Positions 53,537 to 62,964 of a stretch of 64,000 nt of DNA are shown piece by piece. The position numbers and the translations under genes were made by a program. The notes beneath the pieces were generated by a model. It saw only the letters and a program-made list of their open reading frames with translations. It made no database searches and was not told the origin of the DNA. The DNA is from Desulfofarcimen acetoxidans DSM 771 (GTDB lineage: Bacteria > Bacillota > Desulfotomaculia > Desulfotomaculales > Desulfofarciminaceae), in contig NC_013216.1 in NCBI RefSeq assembly GCF_000024205.1, positions 1,054,001-1,118,000 on the forward strand, read 5' to 3'. Within the stretch, counting starts at the first letter, position 1. Every line of letters starts with the position of its first letter.

Positions 53537-53559
53537 AGCGCCTGCGGGTGCTTTTTTTG
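53537..53559 (+). terminator. Terminator after phoU
   Basis: AGCGCC and GGTGCT form a stem (one G.T pair) with loop TGCG, followed by TTTTTT. Confidence 0.7.
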
Positions 53560-53595
53560 TGCAGGATTTACCATTTGGTTGTCGAATAGGTTTTC

Positions 53596-54573
53596 ATGGT
53601 TATAAAAAAGGTGAAACAAAGTAAAAAAGTTAAAAGTATATATTATCTACTGTTCATATTCCTGTTTATTTCATTTACTTTTATTAACACAGGTTTTTTT
53701 AGGGATATGTTCATCTCCAAAATTTTAGAGAACCGTATTTTGCAATATACTAAAATACAAAGGGAGGTTAATACTGAAGGTTTATTAATCAAGGGAGAGA
53801 CGATTGTCAGAATGCCTGAAAGAGGAAAGGTAAAGTATTTGGTTAAGGACGGTACACGCTTGCGCGCCGGTGTTCCTGTAGTTTCTTTGCAGAGTACTGA
53901 GTTGAATTCTGTTGAGGGAAAAGTAAATACCTTACTTTACAATAAGCAGGCCGGCATCTTCTGTCTTCATCTGGATGGACTGGAACAAGTCTTGTCTCCG
54001 GATAACCTGGATGTTTTACAGGTACCCAAAATAAAAGAAATAAAAAGCACGATTGATGATTTAGAAGCGTCAGAGTTAAAAGATGCTGCTATTATAGAGA
54101 GCGGCGAACCTGTCTATAAACTGGTGGACAACCTCAAGCCTCTATTGATTAAATTGGAGTTAAATCAGGAGCAAATACCCCAAAATGTGTTAAAGTTAGG
54201 CTATGGGATGAAGCTTCAGTGGCAAGGGTATTCATTTAACGGTAAGGTTGTAGATTGTAGGAAGCAGGACAGTAATTTTGATATTCTGCTGAGGGCGGAT
54301 GATTATCCCCATGATTTGGCCCATTACAGGAAAATTGCTCTGGTGGTTGTAACACAGGCGCTATCCGGTCTGGCAGTAGAGCGAAGATCAATTGTGTTAA
54401 AAGAAGGTCAACCGGGCATTTATTCCTTAAATAAAACCTTAATCAGGTGGCTGCCGGTAAAAATCGAAGCCCAGTCAGAAAATAATGTTATTATCAGTGG
54501 GGCAGAATTAGCTGAAGGCACCAGTTATATTCATAACCCTTTTTGGTATAAGGTGGTCAGTTTGGTTCTATAA
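53596..54573 (+). CDS. HlyD-like single-span membrane protein of the ylm region
   Basis: 325 residues. One N-terminal membrane helix (IYYLLFIFLFISFTFINTGFF) follows a basic start (KKVKQSKKVKS). The outer part has a barrel-sandwich half motif (ERGKVKYLVKDGTRLRAGVPVVSL) and beta-barrel like later segments, as in HlyD/membrane-fusion proteins, but no long helical hairpin and no transporter next to it. Its position just before ylmE-sepF suggests a division-related, not export, role; that is inference. The ribosome site is poor. Confidence 0.65.
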   Translation: MVIKKVKQSKKVKSIYYLLFIFLFISFTFINTGFFRDMFISKILENRILQYTKIQREVNTEGLLIKGETIVRMPERGKVKYLVKDGTRLRAGVPVVSLQSTELNSVEGKVNTLLYNKQAGIFCLHLDGLEQVLSPDNLDVLQVPKIKEIKSTIDDLEASELKDAAIIESGEPVYKLVDNLKPLLIKLELNQEQIPQNVLKLGYGMKLQWQGYSFNGKVVDCRKQDSNFDILLRADDYPHDLAHYRKIALVVVTQALSGLAVERRSIVLKEGQPGIYSLNKTLIRWLPVKIEAQSENNVIISGAELAEGTSYIHNPFWYKVVSLVL

Positions 54574-54589
54574 AGGAGAGGAGATTTTT

Positions 54590-55267
54590 TTGAATATCAG
54601 GGATAATATTTTATTAGTAAAGGAGAGGATAGCCGCAGCCGCCTGTCGCTCCGGACGTGATCCGGATGATATTACACTGCTGGCGGTTACTAAGAATGTA
54701 AGTGTTGATTTGATAAAGCAGGTTTATGATTGTGGTTTTAAGGAGTTCGGTGAAAACAGAGTTCAAGAATTACAAAAAAAAATTGCGTTGTTGCCCGATG
54801 ATGCTGTTTGGCATATGATTGGGCATTTACAAACCAATAAGATAAAGTATATTATAGATAAAATAGGTTTAATTCATTCTTTAGACAGTTTGTCTCTGGC
54901 CAGGGAGATTAACCGTCAGGCTCTGCTGCAGAATATGAAGGTGCAGGTTTTGCTGGAGATTAATATTTCCGGAGAGCAAAGTAAATTTGGCATACCTTTA
55001 TCTGAAGCAAGGGAGTTTGTTAAACTGGTAAACTGTTTGCCTGGTTTGACGGTGCGGGGATTGATGACAATGGCTCCTTATACGACTTACCCTGAAGAAG
55101 TAAGGCCCATTTTCAGGGGATTAAAAGATTTGTCCGAAAGAATCAGCAGAGAATCCTCTGAAATAAATATGGATGTGCTTTCCATGGGTATGAGCAATGA
55201 TTTTGAGGTGGCGGTAGAGGAAGGTGCAACTATAGTGAGAGTCGGCACTGCTCTTTTCGGAGTATGA
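54590..55267 (+). CDS. ylmE: YggS/YlmE pyridoxal-5'-phosphate homeostasis protein
   Basis: 225 residues from TTG, after AAAGGAGAGGAG. LLAVTKNVSVDLIKQ carries the PLP-binding Lys; FGENRVQELQKK, WHMIGHLQTNK, GLMTMAPY and SMGMSNDFEVAVEEGATIVRVGTALFG complete the family motifs. It is a single-domain alanine-racemase-fold protein that buffers PLP. In Firmicutes it sits upstream of sepF. Confidence 0.95.
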   Translation: MNIRDNILLVKERIAAAACRSGRDPDDITLLAVTKNVSVDLIKQVYDCGFKEFGENRVQELQKKIALLPDDAVWHMIGHLQTNKIKYIIDKIGLIHSLDSLSLAREINRQALLQNMKVQVLLEINISGEQSKFGIPLSEAREFVKLVNCLPGLTVRGLMTMAPYTTYPEEVRPIFRGLKDLSERISRESSEINMDVLSMGMSNDFEVAVEEGATIVRVGTALFGV

Positions 55268-55288
55268 AGATTTAGAGGGGGTTAAAAT

Positions 55289-55744
55289 GTGGCTAAAATA
55301 GTGGATAAGGTGTTAGGTTTCATGGGTTTTGAAGAAGTTCCTTATGAGGATGAAAAACATCATGAAGAACAAATAATAGAAGAAGTGCCTGTTAGCAGAA
55401 GCAGTAAAAGAGGATCTGTGGTTAGTTTGCATACTCAAAAGCAGTCGCATGTGGTTGTAGTGGAGCCTCGTTGCTATGACGAAGTTCAGGGTGTTGCGGA
55501 TCATTTAAAAAACCGCCGCTCAGTTATTGTTAATTTAGAAAATGCTGATGTTGAATTGGCCAAACGTGTAGTAGATTTTATGTTTGGGACAACCTATGCT
55601 TTAAATGGAAATATGCAGAAAGTAAGCAACGGCATTTTTGTTTTTGTGCCAAGTAATGTGGATATAACTGCCGAGATAAGAGAACAACAAAAGGAAAAAG
55701 GTTTTTTAAATTGGATGCGCAATGATACAAGGGAGGCCAGGTAG
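55289..55744 (+). CDS. sepF: cell division protein SepF
   Basis: 151 residues, GTG start after AGAGGGGGTTAAAAT. An amphipathic N-terminal helix (AKIVDKVLGFMGF) for membrane binding, an acidic linker, then the SepF domain (VVVVEPRCYDEVQGVADHLKNRRSVIVNLE, RVVDFMFGTTYALNG). It polymerises into arcs that bind the FtsZ C-terminus. Overlaps proC by 1 bp (stop/start). Confidence 0.96.
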   Translation: MAKIVDKVLGFMGFEEVPYEDEKHHEEQIIEEVPVSRSSKRGSVVSLHTQKQSHVVVVEPRCYDEVQGVADHLKNRRSVIVNLENADVELAKRVVDFMFGTTYALNGNMQKVSNGIFVFVPSNVDITAEIREQQKEKGFLNWMRNDTREAR

Positions 55745-56562
55745 TGAAAATAACCGGTTCTAAGCTTGGTTTTCTTGGCGGCGGAGCTATGGCTGAAGCG
55801 TTGATTGCCGGTATAGTCAAGCAGGAATTACTGCCGTGCAGCCAAATTGCCGCAAGCGATCCGAACCAGGCTCGTTTAAGCTGTTTGCAGAAAAAATATT
55901 CGGTTGTTGTTTTGAAGGATAACCGTGAATTAGTAAATTTTTCAGATATCATTATTCTGGCAGTTAAGCCTTTTGTGGTGGATAAAATACTGTCGGAGGT
56001 TAAGGATATATTCAAGCCGGGTAAATTATTAATATCTATAGCGGCCGGTTTAAAAACAGCTTATCTGGAAGAATTGCTTGACGCGCCTGTTCCGGTAGTG
56101 AGGGTGATGCCGAACACTCCCGCGTTAATCGGCTCGGGGATGAGTGCTGTGGCAGCGGGAAAATATGCTGATGAAATAGCTTCTGAAAAAACTTTGGCTA
56201 TATTTAAGGCTGTCGGCAAGGCTGTTATGCTGGCGGAAAATTTGCTGGACATTGTCACGGGACTAAGCGGCAGTGGCCCGGCTTACATGTATTTAATCCT
56301 GGAAGCTTTAAGTGATGCCGGTGTGCGTATGGGTTTGCCACGCGACACGGCCACACTTTTGTCTGCTCAGACCATGATTGGTGCGGCAGGCATGCTAATT
56401 GAGACAGGTGAACATGCGGCTGTTTTAAAGGAGCGTGTAACCACTCCGGGAGGAACTACTGCTGCGGGCCTGTTCGCATTGGAAGAAGCGGGAGTGCGCA
56501 CAGCCTTAATGAAAGCAGTGGAAGCGGCAACGGTTCGATCGCGGGAATTATCAGGCAGGTAA
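55744..56562 (+). CDS. proC: pyrroline-5-carboxylate reductase
   Basis: 272 residues from GTG overlapping the sepF stop. LGFLGGGAMAEALIAGIV is the NADPH loop; AVKPFVVDKIL, VRVMPNTPALIGSGMSA and ALSDAGVRMGLPRDTA with LKERVTTPGGTTAAGL are ProC signatures. It makes proline. The gene is commonly inserted in the sepF-ylmG interval in clostridia. Confidence 0.95.
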   Translation: MKITGSKLGFLGGGAMAEALIAGIVKQELLPCSQIAASDPNQARLSCLQKKYSVVVLKDNRELVNFSDIIILAVKPFVVDKILSEVKDIFKPGKLLISIAAGLKTAYLEELLDAPVPVVRVMPNTPALIGSGMSAVAAGKYADEIASEKTLAIFKAVGKAVMLAENLLDIVTGLSGSGPAYMYLILEALSDAGVRMGLPRDTATLLSAQTMIGAAGMLIETGEHAAVLKERVTTPGGTTAAGLFALEEAGVRTALMKAVEAATVRSRELSGR

Positions 56563-56583
56563 AATAAATCAAGAGGTGCATAT

Positions 56584-56847
56584 ATGATCAGAACTTTGGT
56601 AGATGTGGTTTTTGAGGTTTACACTGTTATGTTGTTTGTTCGTATCATTCTTTCTTGGATTAAACATAATCCTTATCAACCGGTTATCCGTTTTATCTAT
56701 GAGATGACAGAACCTTATTTGGCGTTATTCAGACGTATCATACCACCTATAGGTGTAATTGATATTTCACCTATAGCGGCGTTTTTTGCCCTTAGCTTAA
56801 TAAGGCAATTGTTTGTTATGCTGATCAGGCTAATGGGAATTTACTAG
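56584..56847 (+). CDS. ylmG: YggT-family membrane protein YlmG
   Basis: 87 residues, ATG after AGAGGTGCATAT. Two hydrophobic helices flank the family motif RIILSWIKHNPYQPVIRFIYEMTEPYLALFRRIIPP. YlmG/YggT proteins are small integral membrane proteins linked to division and chloroplast nucleoid distribution; mechanism unknown. The next gene starts 1 bp after its stop. Confidence 0.92.
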   Translation: MIRTLVDVVFEVYTVMLFVRIILSWIKHNPYQPVIRFIYEMTEPYLALFRRIIPPIGVIDISPIAAFFALSLIRQLFVMLIRLMGIY

Positions 56848-56848
56848 T

Positions 56849-57652
56849 TTGAAAATCGACGGTGAATACATGCTTGATCGCAGGAAGATGCTTGACCGTA
56901 TTCGGGACCCGGAAGAAAAGGTTCTGTTAGCTCGTATATTTGATTTGTGCGATAAGGTGAAGAACAATTGCCGCCTGCAGGTTACTGATTTTTATGACCC
57001 GCACCGAATGAATCTGATTGCTGCTATGATAGAAAATATGGATTTGAAAATTTTGCTCTGGGGTGGTTATGAAGAGGCGGAGAGAAAGAGAATGCTGCTT
57101 GTCCCTGAGCATTACAAGGGAGAATGGCCTTCACTTACTGGCTGCTTGCTGGCTGAGGGAAATTTCAAAACGATTGAAGTTACTCACCGTGATTACCTGG
57201 GTGCTTTGCTGGGTCTTGGCATTAAAAGAGAGAAATTGGGTGACATAATTGTTTTGGAAAACGCTGCACAGTTAATAGTGGCGGAGGAAATAAGCGATTT
57301 TATTGCAGCTAATTTGGTTAAAATAGGACGTGTTCGGGTTAGTGTTAAAAGAATAAAAGAGCAGGATCTAATTTTGCCTGAGAAAAAGTTTAAGGAAATA
57401 CGCACTACGGTACCCTCCTTACGCTTTGATGTTATCTGTGGCGAGGGTTTTGGTACGTCCAGATCCAAAATTGCCAGAGAGATAACGGCGGAAAAGATAA
57501 ATTTAAACTGGCAGTCCTGTTCTGATTTATCACGACCTGTTAAGGAAAAGGATATTATTTCAGCCCGTGGGAGGGGCAGGCTGGAAATATACGAGGTTGG
57601 CGGGAAAACAAAAAAGGGCAGGCTAGTGGTTGTTTTGCGTAAATATTTATAA
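56849..57652 (+). CDS. ylmH: YlmH RNA-binding S4-domain protein
   Basis: 267 residues from TTG 56849. The N-terminal part has FYDPHRMNLIAAMI and LLGLGIKREKLGDIIV; the S4 RNA-binding domain lies at about 180-245 (LRFDVICGEGFGTSRSKIAREITAEKINLNW) with an RGRGRLEI tail. Recent work on Bacillus YlmH points to a ribosome-quality-control role; here only homology is claimed. Translationally close to ylmG. Confidence 0.92.
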   Translation: MKIDGEYMLDRRKMLDRIRDPEEKVLLARIFDLCDKVKNNCRLQVTDFYDPHRMNLIAAMIENMDLKILLWGGYEEAERKRMLLVPEHYKGEWPSLTGCLLAEGNFKTIEVTHRDYLGALLGLGIKREKLGDIIVLENAAQLIVAEEISDFIAANLVKIGRVRVSVKRIKEQDLILPEKKFKEIRTTVPSLRFDVICGEGFGTSRSKIAREITAEKINLNWQSCSDLSRPVKEKDIISARGRGRLEIYEVGGKTKKGRLVVVLRKYL

Positions 57653-57671
57653 AGTGTTGGAGGTGGCAATC

Positions 57672-58292
57672 ATGCTAACCCCACTGGACATACATAAAAA
57701 AGAGTTTCGTCGTGGTTTTCGAGGGTATAATGAACAGGAAGTAGACATGTTTTTGGATCAGTTAGCCAAAGACTATGAAGAGGTATATTCTGCCAACCTG
57801 GATTTGAAAGAACAAATTGAAAAATATAAAAATGGTATAGTTAGGTACAAAGAGTTAGAAGATGTAATCAAAGAAACTCTAATTATGGCACAAAAAAATG
57901 CCGAAGAGCTAAAGAGTAATACTGAAAAGGAAGTACAGGTCATGCTCCAGGAGTCCAAACTGGAAGCAGAGAGAAAATCATCTGAGGCGGACAGAAAGTC
58001 TGAACAAATTCTTCAAGCTGCGGAGAAGAAAGCATCGCAAATGATTAATGAGGCTGAGGTTAGAGTAAAAGAAGCTATGAAGGAATATGAAGATTTATCA
58101 AATCAAATCAAATTTTTTAAAATTAGATTTCGCTCCTTTTTAGAACTGCAACTGCAGATGCTGGAAGAGGAACCTCTGAAAAACTCTGAATTGCCGGCTG
58201 AAGAGAATTCAACTGTTGAGTTAGAGTATACGTTGGAATTTAATAAGCTGAGAATTGACAATGCTGCTCAGGAAGAACAGCAGGTGATATAA
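57672..58292 (+). CDS. divIVA: cell division/polar scaffold protein DivIVA
   Basis: About 206 residues from ATG 57672 (GGAGGTGGCAATC upstream). N-terminal LTPLDIHKKEFRRGFRGYNEQEVDMFLDQL is the membrane-curvature-binding DivIVA domain with the exposed Phe-Arg pair. A long coiled coil follows (30-170) and a C-terminal tail. It marks negatively curved poles and septa. Placement before ileS is conserved. Confidence 0.95.
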   Translation: MLTPLDIHKKEFRRGFRGYNEQEVDMFLDQLAKDYEEVYSANLDLKEQIEKYKNGIVRYKELEDVIKETLIMAQKNAEELKSNTEKEVQVMLQESKLEAERKSSEADRKSEQILQAAEKKASQMINEAEVRVKEAMKEYEDLSNQIKFFKIRFRSFLELQLQMLEEEPLKNSELPAEENSTVELEYTLEFNKLRIDNAAQEEQQVI

Positions 58293-58293
58293 G

Positions 58294-58590
58294 ATGTTGG
58301 ACATCCGCTCAGTTCAAAACGGTGTGGTTTTTAAGGTTCGGGTGCAGCCGAGGGCTTCGAAAGATCAGGTTGCGGGTCTCTGGGAAGACGCTGTAAAAAT
58401 TCGTCTTACAGCTCCGCCGGTTGAGGGTGAGGCCAATAGGGCTTTGTGTGATTTTCTGGCTAAACATCTGGGTGTAACGCGAGCGCAGGTGGATTTAGTG
58501 ACCGGCCAGACAGGACGCAATAAACTGGTCAGGGTTTCCGGTATAACGGCGGAGAGTGTTTTGCAGCGCCTGGGACTCTATAAGAATTGA
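58294..58590 (+). CDS. yggU: DUF167 family protein YggU
   Basis: 98 residues. FKVRVQPRASKDQVAGLWEDAVKIRLTAPPVEGEANRALCDFLAKHLGV is the standard DUF167 fold; function unknown. It abuts divIVA by 1 bp and the ileS promoter -35 overlaps its stop codon. Confidence 0.92.
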   Translation: MLDIRSVQNGVVFKVRVQPRASKDQVAGLWEDAVKIRLTAPPVEGEANRALCDFLAKHLGVTRAQVDLVTGQTGRNKLVRVSGITAESVLQRLGLYKN

Positions 58591-58615
58591 CTTTTAACTG
58601 TTTATTGTTTATACT
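58587..58615 (+). promoter_or_regulatory. Sigma-A promoter of ileS
   Basis: TTGACT (58587-58592), a 17-bp spacer and TATACT (58610-58615); the start would be near 58622, at the 5' end of the T-box leader. Confidence 0.75.
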
Positions 58616-58621
58616 AGCAAC

Positions 58622-58884
58622 ATTGAACAAGGTAATATTATTTCGATGATCAGGACGAGTAAATAAGTCTAAAATGTTTTAGAGAGTCCGGGTTGGTGGA
58701 AACCGGATACTGAAGCTTATTGAATATCACCTGGGAGATACTTACTGAAGCCATAAATGGGTGTAGGTAGGGTCGGTTAGTCCCGTTACAGACTCGTGGA
58801 GCGGTCAGTTGCCGGTAGGCTTTGATTATTAGGGTGGTACCGCGGGTATTTTCCCGTCCCTTTCCGGGGGGCGGTTTTTTCATT
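58622..58884 (+). promoter_or_regulatory. T-box riboswitch leader, isoleucine type
   Basis: The T-box core AGGGTGGTACCGCGG is at 58831-58845. Upstream, the stem I elements AGAG and GGTTGGTGGAAACC lead to GAATATCACC, where ATC (58726-58728) is the specifier, matching the Ile codon and the gene controlled. The terminator is CCGTCCC with GGGGCGG then TTTTTT (about 58853-58880). Uncharged tRNA-Ile stabilises the antiterminator and allows ileS transcription. Confidence 0.95.
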
Positions 58885-58924
58885 TTTACAGGCTATTTTT
58901 ATTGATAAGAAGAGGTGGTCATAA

Positions 58925-61708
58925 TTGGATTACGGAAAGACAATTAATTTGCCCCAGACTGATTTTCCCATGCGAGCAAATCTACCCAACAGGGAACCGG
59001 AAATTCTGAAGTACTGGACAGAGAAAAACATCTACCGGGCGGTACAGGAAAAGAATGAGGGCAAACCCAAATTTATACTGCATGACGGTCCCCCTTATGC
59101 CAATGGTGATATTCACCTGGGACACACATTAAATAAAATCTTAAAAGATATTATTGTTAAATATAAGTCGATGACAGGTTATGATGCTCCCTATGTGCCG
59201 GGCTGGGATACACATGGTTTGCCTATCGAGCAGCAGGCGATTAAAGCTCTGGGCATTAACAGGCATGAAGTGGATACGGTAGTTTTTCGCAATAAATGCA
59301 AGGAGTATGCTCTTAAATTCGTTGGAATTCAAAAGGAAGAGTTTATTCGCCTGGGTGTCAGGGCTGATTGGGATCGTTCTTATGTAACCTTGATGCCTCA
59401 TTTTGAGGCCAGACAGATTGGCGTGTTCGGTGAAATGGCCAAACGGGGGTATATTTATAAAGGTCTTAAGCCGGTTTATTGGTGCGCCTCCTGTGAAACG
59501 GCATTGGCTGAGGCAGAGGTTGAATATCAGGATAAAAAATCCCCGTCTATTTATGTGCGCTTTCCGGTAGCGGACAGCAAGGGGTTATTTCCCTCCGAGA
59601 ATACCTATCTGGTTATCTGGACAACCACGCCATGGACTATTCCCGGTAACGTGGCAATTTCCCTGCACCCCGAATATTTCTACGTGTTGGTGCAGATAGG
59701 GGAAGTAAAATATATAGTAGCTAAAGAATTACTGGCTTCTTTTTTAGAATTGCTAGGTGCTCAAGGGACTGTGTTACAGGAGTTTGCCGGTGCTGAACTG
59801 GAGAGAGTGGTATGCCGACATCCTTTGCTGGATAGAGATTCACTGGTTATCTTGGGTGAACACGTAACCTTGGAGCAAGGTACAGGTTGCGTCCATACAG
59901 CACCGGGACACGGTCAGGAAGACTTTGAAGCAGCAAAAAAATATGGTTTGCCGGTCATTTCGCCTGTTAATGGAAAAGGAGTCTTTACTGACGAGGGTGG
60001 TATTTTCAGCGGCCAGTTTTATCTCAAGGCTAATCAAAGCGTTCTGGATGCGCTTACTGAGAGAGGTCATTTGCTGTTTCAGGCTGAAATCGATCACCAG
60101 TACCCTCATTGCTGGCGCTGCAAGAGTTCAATTTTCTTTCGGGCTACTGAGCAGTGGTTTGCTTCTATTGAAGGTTTTCGGCGCCAGGCATTGGAGGAAA
60201 TTAGGAAGGTTCAGTGGGTTCCTGCCTGGGGCGAAGAGAGAATTTACGGTATGGTAGAGAACCGGGGAGATTGGTGTATTTCACGACAGCGTACCTGGGG
60301 TGTGCCCATTCCTATTTTCTATTGCAGCAAGTGCGGTAAAGCTTTGATTAATGACCGGACAATTAAGCACCTACAGGGGCTGTTCAAAGAGCACGGTTCT
60401 GATGTTTGGTTTGCCAGGCAAACCGCTGATTTGCTTCCCCCGGACATTGCCTGTCCAGAGTGTTCAGCCGCTGATTTTACTAAAGAAACCGATATTATGG
60501 ATGTATGGTTTGATTCCGGTTCCAGTCACCTGGCTGTATTGGATGAGAAAACAGTTTGGCCCGAATTGAGTTGGCCGGCGGATCTTTATTTGGAAGGCAG
60601 TGACCAGCACAGGGGTTGGTTTAACTCTTCCCTGTCAACTTCTGTGGCTGTAACAGGCCGGGCACCTTACCGGGCTGTATTGACTCACGGTTTTTTGGTG
60701 GACGAAAAAGGACGTAAAATGTCCAAATCACTGGGCAACGTGGTCGATCCTCTTAAAGTTATCCAGCAGCTGGGAGCGGATATTTTAAGGCTCTGGGTTA
60801 GTTCAGCGGACTATAAGAGCGACCTGGCTGTATCACAAAACATTTTAAAACAGCTCAGTGAGGCTTACCGTAAAATCAGAAATACCTGTCGTTTCTTATT
60901 AAGTAATATTTATGACTTTGACCCGTCTGCGGACCAGGTGGCTTATGAAAAAATGGTTGAGCTGGACCGCTGGGCCCTGCTTAAGCTGCACCGGCTGATC
61001 GAGAAGGTGTTGAATGCTTATCATGATTACGAGTTCCATGTTGTCTACCATGCTATCCATAATTTCTGCACGGTGGATATGAGCAATCGCTACCTGGATA
61101 TTATCAAAGACCGCCTGTACACATCTCCTGCTGAATCGCCGGACCGAAGGGCCGCTCAGACAGTCCTTTATCTCATACTGGATGCTCTGGTCAGACTTCT
61201 TACTCCTGTACTGGCCTTTACCAGTGAGGAAATCTGGAAACACATGCCCAGAGTGGAGAGCAGGCCTGAGAGTGTTCAACTGGCGGATATGCCCGTAGTA
61301 AATGAAGCTTATTTAGATCTGGAATTAGAGGATAAATGGCAGCGCATCATGGCAGTGCGTAACGAAGTCATCCGTATTTTAGAGGGCGCGCGCCAGGAAA
61401 AAGTTATTGGCAACTCCCTGGAGGCACAGGTTGACCTTTATTGCGAAAAAGAGTTACATGATTTTTTAGAACCCTTAAAAGATGATTTAGCCGCTATATT
61501 TATTGTATCTGTTGCTCGTTTGAGCAATGCCGGCTCGGAAGTGCCTGTCCATGCTGTTGGCTCGGAAATTGTTTCAGGTTTGCATGTAGCTGTGAGCAGG
61601 GCTCCGGGGGGCAAGTGTGAGAGATGCTGGATGTATCATATTGCTGTTGGAAATGACTTGGAGCACCCTTCTCTTTGTCCGAGATGTGCCGGAGTTTTGA
61701 AAAAATAA
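58925..61708 (+). CDS. ileS: isoleucyl-tRNA synthetase
   Basis: 927 residues, TTG after AGAGGTGGTCATAA. HIGH-motif [13 protein letters not shown] is near residue 57, the CP1 editing domain spans about 200-390 ([10 protein letters not shown]), and KMSKS is near 598 in [10 protein letters not shown]. The C-terminal zinc site ([14 protein letters not shown]) is present, as in the bacterial (type 1, mupirocin-sensitive) form. It charges tRNA-Ile. The T-box upstream responds to tRNA-Ile. Confidence 0.98.
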   Translation: MDYGKTINLPQTDFPMRANLPNREPEILKYWTEKNIYRAVQEKNEGKPKFILHDGPPYANGDIHLGHTLNKILKDIIVKYKSMTGYDAPYVPGWDTHGLPIEQQAIKALGINRHEVDTVVFRNKCKEYALKFVGIQKEEFIRLGVRADWDRSYVTLMPHFEARQIGVFGEMAKRGYIYKGLKPVYWCASCETALAEAEVEYQDKKSPSIYVRFPVADSKGLFPSENTYLVIWTTTPWTIPGNVAISLHPEYFYVLVQIGEVKYIVAKELLASFLELLGAQGTVLQEFAGAELERVVCRHPLLDRDSLVILGEHVTLEQGTGCVHTAPGHGQEDFEAAKKYGLPVISPVNGKGVFTDEGGIFSGQFYLKANQSVLDALTERGHLLFQAEIDHQYPHCWRCKSSIFFRATEQWFASIEGFRRQALEEIRKVQWVPAWGEERIYGMVENRGDWCISRQRTWGVPIPIFYCSKCGKALINDRTIKHLQGLFKEHGSDVWFARQTADLLPPDIACPECSAADFTKETDIMDVWFDSGSSHLAVLDEKTVWPELSWPADLYLEGSDQHRGWFNSSLSTSVAVTGRAPYRAVLTHGFLVDEKGRKMSKSLGNVVDPLKVIQQLGADILRLWVSSADYKSDLAVSQNILKQLSEAYRKIRNTCRFLLSNIYDFDPSADQVAYEKMVELDRWALLKLHRLIEKVLNAYHDYEFHVVYHAIHNFCTVDMSNRYLDIIKDRLYTSPAESPDRRAAQTVLYLILDALVRLLTPVLAFTSEEIWKHMPRVESRPESVQLADMPVVNEAYLDLELEDKWQRIMAVRNEVIRILEGARQEKVIGNSLEAQVDLYCEKELHDFLEPLKDDLAAIFIVSVARLSNAGSEVPVHAVGSEIVSGLHVAVSRAPGGKCERCWMYHIAVGNDLEHPSLCPRCAGVLKK

Positions 61709-61721
61709 ATATCTTTAGCAT

Positions 61722-61754
61722 TAAGAACCCCTTCTCATCTGAGAAGGGGTTCTT
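61722..61754 (+). terminator. Rho-independent terminator after ileS
   Basis: AGAACCCCTTCTC and GAGAAGGGGTTCT form a 13-bp stem (loop ATCT), with a short T-tract (TT ATGT) after it. The stem is strong but the T-tract is weak. Confidence 0.75.
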
Positions 61755-61920
61755 ATGTAATCGGGCACAATGGCAATTGCCTCACCCTGTTAAAGCTATT
61801 ATGTCCGAGAGCGGACTCAATTATGAGTTAATAAAGTTATCTTCATTTTTTAACAAATTTAAACCTCCAGTAATAGATTAATATGAGGGTGTGGTGTTAT
61901 CAAACAGGAGGGTTTGTATA

Positions 61921-62916
61921 ATGCAGGAAAATTTGCTCGAAATAGCTAAACAGGTGATTTTAGACTATGACATTAAGCCTTCTGTAGTGGAATTATTTCA
62001 GTACGGCAGCATTAAGACGGTTTGGAAGCTATATGATTCCAGTGGTTTATATTGTCTTAAGAGAATGAGATATGATATTGAAAAATGTCTTTTTTCTGTC
62101 AACGCACAGAAATATATGCTGGAAAAAGGAGCTAATCTGCCTGATATTGTTGATAATATCCACGGGAGCAGTTGTACGAAATATAAAGGTCAGACCTTTG
62201 TTTTATATAAGTGGTTGGCGGGCAGGCAGCTTAAGTTTGAAAAGAAAAGGGACTTGAAACTCCTGGTTAAAGGACTGGCCAGGTTTCACCTGGCTTCTGC
62301 CGGTTATACTGCTGGCTCTGAAATATTAATCTCAAGTAAACTGGGCAGGTGGCCGCACCAATACAGTTCTATGCGTGATAGATTGATTAGGTGGAAAGAA
62401 ACAGCGAGAGGTAAATCCCGGAATAAATTAGGGCGTATTTATTTGGAACAGGCCGACTTTTTTATCAGCTTGGCCGATAAGGCATTGGAGCTGCTTGAAA
62501 AATCAGGTTACAGCCAATGGGTGAATGAACTTCAATTAAGAAAAACTCTATGTCATCAGGATTATGGTGAAAGCAATACCTTGTGGACCGGCAAGCAGTT
62601 GGTGGTTTTAGATTTAGACGGTGTCGCTTATGACCTGCCGGTCCGCGATTTGAGAAAGCTGATATTCAAGGTTATGCTGCTGAGAAAAGGTTGGCACGAA
62701 GATACCTGGCGAAAGATCTTGACCTGGTATGAAGCTGAAAATCCTTTTACAGAAGAGCAGCGAAGGATTTTATTAATCGATTTGCTTTTCCCGCATGAAT
62801 TTCATAATACCGCTAAAAATCCTTTTCATAAGGGCAAAGAATCCAGTGCCAATAAATTGGCTTTAGTTTCCTCATGGGAGCAGCAAAAAGCGGCATTTTT
62901 GAAAAAATTGCTCTAA
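61921..62916 (+). CDS. CotS-family spore coat / kinase-like protein
   Basis: About 331 residues from ATG 61921 (AGGAGGG upstream). Kinase-like fold of the CotS/YutH type: SIKTVWKLYDSSGLYCLKRMR has the Lys region, LARFHLAS and TLCHQDYGESNTLW the catalytic loop with Asp, and VVLDLDGVAYDLPVRDLRKLI the metal Asp. Bacillus relatives are coat proteins; enzymatic activity is unproven. A paralogue follows, and a glycosyltransferase-like gene seems to start downstream. Confidence 0.85.
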   Translation: MQENLLEIAKQVILDYDIKPSVVELFQYGSIKTVWKLYDSSGLYCLKRMRYDIEKCLFSVNAQKYMLEKGANLPDIVDNIHGSSCTKYKGQTFVLYKWLAGRQLKFEKKRDLKLLVKGLARFHLASAGYTAGSEILISSKLGRWPHQYSSMRDRLIRWKETARGKSRNKLGRIYLEQADFFISLADKALELLEKSGYSQWVNELQLRKTLCHQDYGESNTLWTGKQLVVLDLDGVAYDLPVRDLRKLIFKVMLLRKGWHEDTWRKILTWYEAENPFTEEQRRILLIDLLFPHEFHNTAKNPFHKGKESSANKLALVSSWEQQKAAFLKKLL

Positions 62917-62964
62917 AAGCAGCTTTCGCTGCTTGTTGCGACAGCAAATTGCGGGGTGAAAATA

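Noticed and set aside
53578-53586. Spo0A box (GTTGTCGAA) upstream of the HlyD-like gene
   Set aside because: 8 of 9 match, but a single site 10 bp before the start codon without a fitting promoter; likely chance.
57193-57669. 158-residue minus-strand frame over ylmH
   Set aside because: Antisense to a well-supported gene with S4 domain; low-complexity composition; no ribosome site.
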